Source: Chinchilla lanigera (taxonomy: Eukaryota; Chordata; Mammalia; Rodentia; Chinchillidae). Taken from it: 64,000 bases of DNA. Both the position numbers and the translations under genes were made by a program. The notes below the pieces were generated by a model, which was not told the DNA's origin, did no database searches, and saw nothing but the letters and a program-made list of their open reading frames with translations. How positions within the stretch are numbered: position 1 is the stretch's first letter; every line of letters begins with the position of its first letter. Shown here piece by piece: positions 54,670-64,000 of the stretch. The stretch is from positions 14,381,312 through 14,445,311 of the forward strand of contig NW_004955447.1 of assembly GCF_000276665.1 (NCBI RefSeq), read 5' to 3'.

Positions 54670-54825
54670 CTTGCCAGGTGTGGTGGCGCACGCCTATAAG
54701 CCCAGCTCTTAGGAGGCTGAGGCAGGAGGATCGCTGCAAGTTCGAGGTCTGCTAGGCTACAAAGTGAGCTCAAGGCCAGCTTGAACTGCACAGAGAAACC
54801 CTGTCTCAAAAAGAAAAAGAAATTC
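54670..54825 (+). repeat. B1-like SINE with internal duplication
   Basis: 'gccaggtgtggtggcgcacg', two 'ctacaaagtgagctcaaggc / cagcttgaactgcacagaga' segments, then 'aaaccctgtctcaaaaagaa'. Confidence 0.92.
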
Positions 54826-55023
54826 AGGAGCCATCCTGACTTAGCAAAAGAACGCGTCTCAGTAGGAGCCGTTGTCTTCCCAGATTGCCGTGACTGGGGA
54901 GAACTCAGGGAACAGGAGTCCCTGCACAAGCCAAGCTGCCTGTGCAGAGGTCGAGTTGTTAAAGCCAGGGGTTTTCAGCCTTGGCCGTACGAAACAATTG
55001 TGTGGGGAGCTTTTAAAATCCAC

Positions 55024-55128
55024 TGCATGCCGGGCGTGATGGTGCACGCCTGAAATCCCAGCACTGGGGAGGCTGAGGCAGGCGGATCGTTGAGAGTTCG
55101 AGACCAGCCTGGGCTACAAAGTGAAAAA
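55024..55128 (+). repeat. B1-like SINE without the duplication
   Basis: 'gccgggcgtgatggtgcacg' to 'gagaccagcctgggctacaa', followed at once by its expanded tail. Confidence 0.92.
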
Positions 55129-55134
55129 AGAAAA

Positions 55135-55205
<71 letters not shown>

Positions 55206-55212
55206 AATAAAG
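55129..55212. repeat. (AAAT)n microsatellite from a SINE tail
   Basis: Nearly perfect AAAT repeats, about 18-20 units, directly 3' of the B1. Confidence 0.97.
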
Positions 55213-55359
55213 CCCACTGCAGCCGGGATCCCAGCCCAGGGATTCCAGGTTCACCGATCTGAATGTCAAGACTCTCAACAGCCCGCCCCCATGTTAAAGT
55301 GCAAAGTTCTGTGTGTGGCTGAATCCGACCCCAGCACATGGATTCACCACCTTCTCTCT

Positions 55360-55990
55360 GCTGCTCAGTGGACAGACATGTGTTTCTCCTTCGGGGCCTT
55401 TATGAATAAGTCTGCTGTGCGCTTTTTGTGCCAGTGCTTTTGTAAATGCTCGCTTCCCACTCTTAGATATATGTCTCAGAGTGACGCTGCCGGCTCACTG
55501 GGACCCTGTATTTCCCGGCCGTTTTCCACGGCGGCTGTCCATGTTAGAGTCCCACCAGTGGCGTCTAAGGAGTCCAGTTTTCTTCACCAGCACTGGCTGT
55601 TTCCCATTTTCTAAGATCTGAAGCCAGCCTGGTGGGGATGAAGTGCTACTCGCTGTGGTTTTCTGCTTTGCATTTCTCTAACGAGAATGAGGATGAGGAT
55701 CTCCTCCTGCGCTAACTGTCCACCCACACACTTTCTTCAGGGAGGCGTTACTGAAATCCTGTGCTCATTTTTAAAGCGGGTTGCCCTTGCTTTGAGTTGT
55801 AAGAGGAGCTAGGTCCTCAATCCGTCTCACAAATACGATTTGCAAATTCTTTCTCCCATTCTACAGATTGTGTTTTCACTTTTTCATACTGGCCTTTGAG
55901 GCACGAAAGTTTTTAATATTGGTGGAATATAATTTATCTATTTTTTCTTGGTTGTGTATTCGGTGTCACAGCTAGGACAGAGAAATTTAG
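55360..55990 (-). repeat. old L1 (L1M-type) fragment
   Basis: 'ggctgtccatgttagagtcc', 'tgctttgagttgtaagagga', 'atttgcaaattctttctccc' and 'gaggcacgaaagtttttaat' match reversed L1 3' sequence. Confidence 0.75.
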
Positions 55991-56150
55991 TAACAAATAG
56001 AATGGAGGTTTTTTTTTCTTTTGCTGGAGTCAGCAGCATCTTGGATGGCTCCAGTGATGTCATCTTCTCATGTGTATGCTCCTGTGTAATCCTCTCCCTT
56101 TAACCCTTTGACCCTAGGCTCCATCGAATGACTCACTTCCTTTTTAAAAA

Positions 56151-56332
56151 ATTTATATATATATATATATTTGTTTGTTTGTTTGTTTGTTTTGAGACAA
56201 GGTCTTGCCTTATAGTTCAGACTAGCCCTGAACTCACTGTGTAGTCCAGGCTGGCCTTGAACGCACAGTGATCCTACTGCCTCTGCCTCCTGTGTGCTGG
56301 GAGTACAGGCGTGTGCCACCACACCCGGTTTG
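56151..56332 (-). repeat. B1-like SINE with (TA)n/(GTTT)n tail
   Basis: TATATA and GTTTGTTT tail, 'gagacaaggtcttgccttat', two TTCAGACTAGCC / CCAGGCTGGCC segments, then 'gccaccacacccggt'. Confidence 0.9.
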
Positions 56333-56352
56333 AACAACTCACTTCTAATGTT

Positions 56353-56448
56353 ATTAGTTTGTTTGTTTGTTTTCCGGTACCAGGAATCAAACTCATGACT
56401 TTGCACTTGCCAGGCAGGCGCTGTGCCGCTGAGCTAAATCCCCAGCCC
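56353..56448 (-). repeat. ID SINE with 15-bp target duplication
   Basis: Reversed ID (TTCCGGTACCAGGAATCAAA ... GCTAAATCCCCAGCCC) between CTCACTTCTAATGTT at 56338-56352 and 56449-56463. Confidence 0.95.
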
Positions 56449-56463
56449 CTCACTTCTAATGTT

Positions 56464-57247
56464 TACAATATGACAAAAGTGAAGCAATGTCATTTCCAAG
56501 ATTAGGTCACAAGAAGACTCTGGCTTTGGTCTTGCTCTCTTTTGCTAAGTCTCACCCTTGCTCGGAGAGAGCCTACTGCCACACACGTGAGCTTCCCTAC
56601 AGAGAGATCCTTGTGTCCCGCAGCAAGGGAGAAGCCTGCGCCCACAGTCAGCAAAGAGTTAATGCCGTCGCCCTTGCTGCATGCATGCGCCTGGCCCACA
56701 GAGACTGACATCATACAGACTGATCGTTTTAAACCATTCAGTTTTAGCCTGGTTTATTGCACAGCGATAGATAACGCATACCGCGGCTTTTTGCAAAGGT
56801 AAAATGAGAGGCCGCCATGAGGTAACCGAAAGCTGCAGCTGCAAAGCACTCGGCGTCACGGGGATTTCCAACAGCAGCAGCAAAATCTCCAGATGTGACT
56901 CATTTCAGTCAGTAGCACCTGGAGCTCTGAAACAGTTTCTGGTTTTCCCCTTAGTCCCCACAGCTGACTGCGCTACCTACAACCTAGCATGAGATTGCCG
57001 AACACAAGCAATTGTAATATCTAAGCAAAAAAAAGTTAGGGGAATGTTGGCATAATCGACAAAATATGAAATATGCATAACGTCACCATAGGACCAGCCC
57101 CTGGGAATGTCCTGATTTCAAATCTTCTTTCTTGTGGTCCAAATGTATCCTGTGAAGGGTTCAGAAAACACAGGTGCCACACATATACCACATGGTCAAG
57201 CAGAAAGCCTCTGGACTCTTTGGTGGGTTGAGGGAATCCCACAGCAT
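56464..57247. other. unassigned intergenic DNA
   Basis: Short frames only, nothing recognised. Confidence 0.35.
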
Positions 57248-57261
57248 CTCAGTTTATTGTT

Positions 57262-57407
57262 TTGTTTTGTTTTGTTTTGTCATTTTGAGACAGGGTCTCA
57301 CTATGCAGTTCAGGCTGGCCTTGTGCTCACTGTGTAGCCCAGGTTGATCCTCCTGCCTCAGCCTCCCAAGTGCTGGGTTTACGGGAGTGCGCCACCATGC
57401 CTGGCCC
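57262..57407 (-). repeat. B1-like SINE with 14-bp target duplication
   Basis: TTTTG tail, 'gagacagggtctcactatgc', 'cctcagcctcccaagtgctg'. Flanked by CTCAGTTTATTGTT at 57248-57261 and 57408-57421. Confidence 0.95.
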
Positions 57408-57421
57408 CTCAGTTTATTGTT

Positions 57422-58720
57422 AAAGCTTACAGGAGGCCGCTGTGCTGAACTTGCCTCCTGCACTGGCCCCAGCAGATCCAGCCAACTCAAAATTGTCACA
57501 GCAGGTAAATGAAGCAGATAAGTCCCCAACAAACCAGTTTTTCATGAACATAGCCTGATCTACCTGAGCTAGCACAATAAGGAAATCCCTTCTGCTTTAA
57601 CTCTTACAGGAAAAGCAAGGGTTCTTTGGCCTTTTTTATTATTATTATTTCCTTGTTCCCACCTTACAAAAACCAATCACTCTGTCATGCCCAGCAAATA
57701 AAAGCTGATGAGATCTTTAAATGAAATGTGCTGCAGTTTGGTCCCTTGACCTAGGCTGTTGGGTCTGCAGCAGTTGGGAGCTGGGTTACTGAGTGAAAAC
57801 CCTACTAATAGTGTGAGAAACAGCAGCTGATTAACTAAGTCACAGACCATCTCCAAAGCCAACAAGTTCCCACGCTCCTGTGCCGGGTTTAACCAAGGGT
57901 GCTCCCCAGGGAACCTGCCTTCCACTGCGGGCCGGGTCTAACGCACACCGGGACAGCAGGGCTGCTGTACTCCCAAGAGCCGAGCGGCTGGTGGAGGGAG
58001 GAGGGAACCTTTGGTATTCCTGCTCGGGCCAACACTGTCATTCCTTTCATGTTCCCTCACGAGGACTCCACACTGTCGTCCAGGCCTGCTACAAAATACT
58101 TATTCCATAAAAGCACATGAGCGACCGGTCTGACAATGAGAAGGGACCTTTCCCTCCACTCTACTCCTTCACATGCCTGGGGGCAGTGGAGAGTAATTTT
58201 TTTTTTAAAAAAGCAGCAGCAAAGCACTAGGAGCGTCTTTTAGAGCTGCAGGTTTCTTTGGGGATATGCAAACATTTGGTAAAGTAGACTCAAATTCCAC
58301 AAAGACTAAGTTGCTCTTTTGGGCAAAAGAAACATTACCAGAGTTGCCCCGAGGTCTACCCAGCACCACGCAGGGATGAGAGGCTGGAACCCCTCTCCCC
58401 CGCCACTCTCGCTAGAAAGGCACAGGCAGCCTCCAGCCTCCGCGTCTGCACTGCGCTCCGGGCTGGCTTTCTGCCGGTGCAGGGCAGTGCCCTCCTCTTG
58501 AGGAGCCAGCGGCACAGGTGTCCCCCGGGTGCTGAGCTGCCTGGCAGTGCCTCCTCGGCTGGTTCTCACACTCTGAGACCAGGGACCCCGAGCCTCATAA
58601 ACAGGAGGGAGAGGGCACAAGGCTGTTTTCCAACAGACAGTGGAGACTGGAACCTGACAGCTTATCTAGAGCCGGGTGGAAAGTTAAGATAGCAAATGCC
58701 AGAAGGTTCAGAAAAACTGG
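57422..58720. other. unassigned intergenic DNA
   Basis: Nothing recognised; a short T/A run near 58197-58212. Confidence 0.35.
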
Positions 58721-58725
58721 GCCTG

Positions 58726-58812
58726 TGCTCGCTTCAGCAGCACGCATACTAAAATCAAAACGCTGCAGAGATCAGCGTGGTCCCTAAGCAAGGAAAAGTT
58801 CGGCCTTGAGAA
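58726..58812 (+). pseudogene. U6 snRNA pseudogene
   Basis: Starts GTGCTCGCTTCAGCAGCACG, continues ATACTAAAAT...CAGAGATCAGCGTGGTCCCT and AAGCAAGGA. It follows the U6 5' stem-loop and the ACAGAGA region with many changes. The 3' end is lost and no snRNA promoter elements or T-run terminator are evident. A retroposed or degraded copy of the spliceosomal U6 RNA. Confidence 0.88.
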
Positions 58813-59209
58813 GGCTTAGAGCTGCAGGGGGCTGCAAGGGCCCTTCCACCAGCGAGTGGGAACAGGAGAGGACAGGAGAGGGGACTGAGCAGACTGTCCC
58901 CCAGCTCCGTCACAGGGGCGCCTCCCAGCGGTGAGCCTCCCACCCAGCCTGGGACTCTGGCCATGGGGAGAGCAGGACCCTGGGGAGCTGCGTACAGGCT
59001 AAATCCACAGCCCTGGGCTCCCTGCCCAGCTCGCTGGAGACTGAAAAGCTCTCCCGGGACAGCTCACAATGAAGAATGTGGATGGGCTCACATGACACCC
59101 TTTCCACAGAAGCTGGCTGATCTGGGAAAACGATAAACTTCTGGATGGGTTTCTGATTCATCCCAAGTGCCCGTGGGAGACTGTGGACTGCTCCTTCCCC
59201 ATCCACCTT

Positions 59210-59248
59210 TTCCACCAGAACTTTCCACCAGAACTTTCCACCAGAACT
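59210..59248. repeat. 13-bp perfect tandem repeat, 3 copies
   Basis: TTCCACCAGAACT repeated three times without mismatch. Confidence 0.97.
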
Positions 59249-59559
59249 GACTGATCTGTGGCTCGGTCCTTTGGGATCTGCCCTGAGCTCAGGAACGCTC
59301 AAGGTCATCTAAGTCTATCAGCAAACATCATGTTTACATTTCCAGATGGGCCTCGGCGCCAGCAGCTCTGATGTCAGGAATCGGTACAAGCACCGTGGCA
59401 TTTTGGGCGAGGAGATTCAAAGTATTGAGATTTCTGCCTCCTCGGTCCTCATAGTAATTATCTGTACTCATCATTCTCTTTAATGCTTTGGACTGAAATC
59501 TTTCCATTTAATAAAAAAGAATTCCAATATTCCATCAAGTCTGGGGAACTGTGTCTGGA

Positions 59560-59765
59560 TACAATGGCGCCTTGCTTCGTAACTTAATTTGTTCTCTGAT
59601 TTTGGAAGACGGCCACGTTTGTGTTTGTGTGGGAAAGATGGTCGTGCTTGTGTTTGTCACCCATTGCAGTTTGCAAAGGAAAACACAATCTTGCCGAATG
59701 CTTCTGTTTGTGAACCAAGTTGTTTGCAAACAAAAGTGTTTGTGAACAGAGGTACCACTGTATAT
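59560..59765. repeat. possible old DNA transposon relic
   Basis: The right edge AGAGGTACCACTGTA and repeated GTTTGTGAAC / GTTTGCAAAC words resemble ancient non-autonomous DNA elements with 'gtacctcggttcacgaac'-type ends. No family is assigned. Confidence 0.3.
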
Positions 59766-59992
59766 CCAATGACCCCAAAGGTGACCAAAAATGCAATAGC
59801 TGCCGACAGCTGGGAAAGGAAGTCTTATGACAGCTGCAGGGATACGGCCGTCGTGACCCTGAGCTTTCTTCAAAGCTGGCCGGGTCATTAGGGAGAATCA
59901 CCGGAGACTGTCGGGGACACACACTCCTGAACACCACTCTGCTGAGAAACACCCCTGCTGTCTGAAAGCTTATCATAGACCAGGGGAGCCTG

Positions 59993-60110
59993 GGCAGGGT
60001 GGAGCACACCTGTATTCCCACTGCTTAAAGGCTGAGGCAGGAAGGAGGATCACAAGTTCAAGACCAGCCTATACACAGAGAATTCAAGGCCAACTTGGAC
60101 CACACAGTGA
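59993..60110 (+). repeat. B1-like SINE
   Basis: 'cctgggcagggtggagcaca', 'aaggctgaggcaggaaggag', then two 'agaccagcctatacacagag / caaggccaacttggaccaca' segments. Confidence 0.85.
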
Positions 60111-60170
60111 ACCTATATCTGTATCTATATCTATATCTGTATCCATATCTATCTATAGCTGTATCATCTA
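60111..60170. repeat. (TATCTG/TATCTA)n repeat from a SINE tail
   Basis: Hexanucleotide TATCTR repeats, imperfect. Confidence 0.9.
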
Positions 60171-60199
60171 TGTACCAGGGGAGATAAGACCTACATACA

Positions 60200-60330
60200 A
60201 ATACAGTTATCTCTTGGTATTTGTAGGGTTGATTCCAGGATTCCTGTGGATACACAAACTCATAGATGCTCAAACTATTTCTATAAAATGACATAGTATT
60301 TGCACATAATAAATACACAACCATATGTAT
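60200..60330 (+). repeat. Tigger/pogo-type DNA transposon fragment
   Basis: 'gttatctcttggtatttgta', 'ggttgattccaggattcctg' and 'atagatgctcaaactatttc' resemble the 'ctcggtatccgtgggggatt' end of ancient mammalian pogo-like elements. Confidence 0.45.
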
Positions 60331-60331
60331 T

Positions 60332-60416
60332 TTTGGGGGGGGCTACTGGGAATCGAACTCAGGGCCTTGTGTTTGCCAGGCAGGCACTGTGCCACTGAGC
60401 TATATCCCCAGCCCCT
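60332..60416 (-). repeat. ID SINE
   Basis: G-rich run, 'ggctactgggaatcgaactc ... cactgagctatatccccagc'. Confidence 0.88.
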
Positions 60417-60508
60417 CCTATATATTTTATTTTATTTTATTTATTTTAAAGAGTAAAAGAAGGATAACATAATAATGGGGGGGCTTACCAAATTACAGAC
60501 AAAGTGGT

Positions 60509-60917
60509 AGGAAATTATCAATGGTTATCGTTTTACATATTGTTATCTACAAGATAGTTTCTCAGGAAAACAAATAGACAAATAATAGTGAGTTAGAGAC
60601 AAAAGAGCTAGGAGATTATCAATAGTTGTTGTACTATACTTTGGTATCTTCAAAGTGGCTTCTAAAAAAAATAAATAGAGCTATACATGAGTGACCTACT
60701 GAATAATCATTCAATAATTCTCAATGGTTGTTGTAGGAAACACATAATAATAAACATGGATCCATTTATGAAATAGGAACAATACAAACATTACAGAGTT
60801 ATGGATAGATTAGTAGGAAAATATCAATGACTGCTGTAATACATGGTGATATCTTCAAAGTGGTTTCTCAGGAAGACAGAGATACACAAGAAGGATCTAA
60901 CAAGTAGTTACAGCCTA
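60509..60917. repeat. degenerate tandem array, 4 copies of about 102 bp
   Basis: Copies start near 60509, 60610, 60713 and 60815 with an AGGAAATTATCAATGGTT-type word. Later words 'tatcttcaaagtggcttct' and 'tatcttcaaagtggtttctc' recur in phase. AT-rich, no coding, family unknown. Confidence 0.65.
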
Positions 60918-61483
60918 AGGGTTGTCAAAAATCAAGTGAGCCATCTGGGACGAAAGCCATTTTTTGTAGCGTTTTCTCTCCAGCCTCCCATCACATTGGG
61001 ACCCCACAATCAGTTAGTGTCCTCTCCCCAACTGTCAGCACAGGCAGCAGGAATCCTGCTGCAGACTTCTCTGGAGCTCCACCACAGCCTGTACTGTCAG
61101 GGGAAGAATGGCTTCCAGGGAGTCTCTGCAGGTATTGTGCAAGGTCCTCCTGGTTTACAGCTTCAGAGCGGCTCTCGTGACCCCAGTCCACAGGATCTCT
61201 GACTCCGTGGGCTTAGTCTGCATTCTCATGTTCTCTGAGTCCTTGTTCAGCAGCTGCTCCTCCGCTGACTCTGGACCTTTCTGGTTCTCAATGGCAGGAG
61301 CAAGAGCGGCCCGTTGTATGGCATGTATTCCCAGGGGTTGTTCAAAGTTTGAATGATTCACACACATCCGTGGGTGGGCATCTGCAGTCGGTGCATGGTG
61401 GGCCAATTGTGACATTGTTTCTCTGTGTCATGATAGATCTCAATTGAGCTGTGGCAGCCGGCCTAAGGGCCGGTGCACAACAG
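60918..61483. other. unassigned DNA joined to the tandem array
   Basis: Unknown; may be the rest of the same unidentified repeat, as the sequence style does not change sharply. Confidence 0.3.
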
Positions 61484-61653
61484 CGCTCCCTGCCGCATGG
61501 CTCCCCATGCACCAGGGTCCTCCCTCTGGGGGGCCTATGAGGCAGGAAGCTAGCCAGCTGGAAGACCGGCGCTCCCTGCCCATGGCTCCCTGTGCGCCGG
61601 AAGCCCTCCTTCCGGGGGCCTACGAGGCAGGCAGTGAGCCGCCAGTTCAAAGA
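61484..61653. repeat. tandem duplication of about 85 bp
   Basis: The segment beginning CGCTCCCTGCCGCATGGCTC (61484-61569) is repeated as CGCTCCCTGCCCATGGCTCC (61570-61653). Both end in AAGACCGG. Confidence 0.85.
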
Positions 61654-64000
61654 CCGGCACTTCAGGGCAGATAAAACTACCAAAAGCCTAACTACCTCCA
61701 TGTTCAAGCTGTGCTTGGGTGAATCTGTGCATGTAGCACCTAAGGGTCCAGGGGACCAACTGTAAAACGTTTGACAAGTAACATTTTGAAATATGCCTTC
61801 TTCCTTGTTCCCTGCCTTCCTGCTATCCCTGCAGGTTCCGGCCCAGTGCCTTGGGAGGAGGACATAGTGAGAAAGAACACAGATGTAGTTTGGAGGTAGT
61901 TTTGTTCCTTGTTCCAAATTAAACCCTTAAACTTGGGGGCCATGATGGAAGAGATTAAAGGAAGAGAATCTGTGTCACCTCCAGACTGGAAAGAACTGTC
62001 CACGGGTGAGCGGAAGAGAGGGAAGAGGGGTGTTACACGGTTAGGAGAAGGCAAGAACGTGCCCGGCTCGGCACCATGGTCTCTAAGGAAACAAACCCAG
62101 GAGAGAAAATGGGAATAGCGTCTAGACAAATAGGGTCGACGTCCACCTCGCAAAGATCCCCACATCCCAGCCAGGGCAGAAAAGCAACAGAGATCTTGAG
62201 GACTCGGGAGAAGGTAGGGAAAGCACATAAGGTAACCAGCATGGATGGCACCCAAAGAGCTTCCTGCCTGCACCCCCTGATCCCCACTCCTCAATGTCTT
62301 GGCCCTTAGGAGGCTCCAGGAAAGTGTGAGGCTGATTTTCCACCACTGGGTGGGATGAGCCTCGTGGCCAGAAGGCAAACTGGCTTGTAGAGAGCTGAGT
62401 CCTGTTTTCCGTAGGCCTGGGCCTGAGCCTGTCTTTCAAGACGGAGTTGGCTAGAGGCTGAGGAGAAGGACGCCCTTGGCCGCGGGGCTGGAGGAGACTA
62501 GAGCCTCAGGATGAAAGGCCGGTTTGAGTTTTCTCGGCCTGGCCAAACCTCCACCACAGACTCGTGTAAAGACTTGGTTCTCTGCCTGAGCCAAAGCTGT
62601 GGTCTGACAGCGCGAAGTGTGTTATTGCTAATGACAGGTATGCACGCTTATCGTCACTGGCCATGATCGTTAAGGATGAATTCGTTTACGTTGCCATGGT
62701 TTTTAAACACTTTGTTAAGCACCTTCATATATGTTTGCTGATGTGATGACTACTACAGTAAAAATTGCTAAGATACAGTGTTTACTTAATAAACAGGGAG
62801 ATTTGGAACTTTTCCTACGAAGGGCGAAACTGATTCCTCCGGATACATGGATTTAATGTTCATGACAGTCCCAGGTGAAAAAGCATATTTTGGCAATGAG
62901 TGCAGAGTCTTTTTCTCATTCCCTTTGGTCCTTAATCCTTCTGTCCTTGCTAATCAGCGCACCTTCACGTAATGTAAGAACAGAAACACGCTTTAGCCTG
63001 ACTGCGGATGAGCCAGGACTTCCCCGAGATGCATCATGCAGCGATCTCCCCTCCTACCAAGTGGCTTTTGTAAAAAAAACTAATAGACTTTGAGAAAGCA
63101 GCTTTAGGGTTATGGAAAAGATGAGCAAAGCAGTCTCCATACCCTGCCACGTGTCCCCTCCATTTTCCTCTATTACCATCTGTCATTAGTGTAGCACAGA
63201 TGTTGAGCAAATGATGGGCAAAATTTAATACATTTTGATTAACCACAGCCCACAGCTGCTTTAGGGTTCGCATCTGGCACTGTCCACTCTGTGGGTCTGG
63301 ACAGATGTTTGATGCCGTGTACCATGTGCAGTACCACACAGAGTAGTTTCGCTGCCCTAAGAGCCTTTCATGCTCCACGTATTCCTCCCTCCCTCCCATG
63401 CCCCATGTACTCGTGGAAACTACTCCAGTGTGTATTTATTAATCACAAACTCCAGAGAAAATGAGAACCTCATGAATAGCAGCACCTCTGACATCCATTT
63501 AAACCAAGCCCCCTTTAGTAGGCAAGCTTATCTATGTCCATAGCCGTGACAACTGCATGCTGTGTTATTTTCAGTCATCACTGCTTCATGGATGTATTTC
63601 CACATGCAAGTACAGTCCATGTACTGCTACCCTTGCCGCAATGTGTAGGGATGAACTACCTGATAGTTGCCGTGTCTCCTCAGTATGAATTGCCTTCCGT
63701 GACATGTTTGTTCAATACTAGTTCTTCAACATAAACAACTGACACTGGAATACAATTTGATTCTATATTTATGAATTCAGTGATATTTAGCTTTTGTCTT
63801 CCCTTTTAAACTTTTTTCAAGGAACAAGTTTCCAGAGATCTCTCATAATTGAAAAGTCATTTTCCTTAGGAATAAATAAAGAATATGAGTGATGAAAGCC
63901 AGACAAGATCGTACTTCTTATAAATGACTGTTAACCGGTGAACCCACGCTGGCTCTGCTACTGGACAGGGCCCAAGGAGGGCTCCAAAGTGAAGATGGGG
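61654..64000. other. unassigned intergenic DNA to the window end
   Basis: Long minus-strand frames (61342-61917 and 61740-62378) carry no recognisable domain and overlap the tandem duplication. No gene called; no repeat named. Confidence 0.35.

Larger units (their letters stand above)
58813..59990. other. unassigned intergenic DNA
   Basis: Contains a 13-bp triplet repeat (59210-59248) and a GTTTGT/CAAAC-rich stretch (about 59560-59765) that may be an old DNA transposon. No gene seen. Confidence 0.35.

Noticed and set aside
60509..60917. CRISPR-like array
   Set aside because: Copies are about 102 bp, diverged and without identical short repeats or unique spacers; the DNA is mammalian.
61342..62378. 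Two overlapping long minus-strand frames
   Set aside because: No recognisable domain, no splice context, overlap with a tandem duplication and each other; likely chance.

Overview
This is mammalian nuclear DNA, most likely from a rodent. There are no operons or prokaryotic signals. The sequence is dominated by unique intronic and intergenic DNA with three SINE types: tRNA-derived ID elements, B1-like 7SL elements, and B1-ID composites. Old MIR, L2 and L1M fragments, ERVL-MaLR LTRs, a mariner relic and one gammaretrovirus-like provirus are also present. The young ID subfamily (B box in GAGTTCGGTTCCC, tail GGTACCGG) is unlike the mouse one and makes me lean to a castorimorph such as beaver, with low confidence.

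The one host gene I can identify is HOPX on the + strand. Its last coding exon is at 35706-35783, and its 3' UTR carries two AATAAA signals, at 36415 and 36455. The preceding coding exon is not visible; it probably lies in the 934-base assembly gap (28436-29369) in the middle of a CpG island. A TATA-like promoter plus a short exon with a clean splice donor at about 7370-7446 fits a distal HOPX promoter. In that case 7.4-28 kb is HOPX intron. Nothing else in the first 7 kb looks like a gene; that part holds a minus-strand MaLR element and unique DNA.

Inside the presumed intron, on the same strand, is a ferritin light chain retrocopy. It has a complete 175-codon reading frame, a retained iron-responsive element and a 3' poly(A) signal. 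An antisense ID SINE has inserted between the iron-responsive element and the start codon. The acidic iron-nucleation residues have been substituted.

Downstream of HOPX (36.5-64 kb) is intergenic. Its main feature is an approximately 6.5 kb provirus (44703-51175) with paired 662/663-bp LTRs, a 4-bp CCTC target duplication and a glutamine-tRNA-like primer site. Its gag and env are broken and most of pol is missing. It landed in a GC-rich CpG-island-like stretch. Farther right are old L1 pieces, a U6 pseudogene, a roughly 102-bp degenerate tandem array and an 85-bp duplication.

I found no wholly new biological system. The items most worth checking are the FTL retrocopy, the CpG island split by the provirus, the snap-back mariner relic, the double ID insertion at one site, and the unidentified roughly 102-bp repeats.
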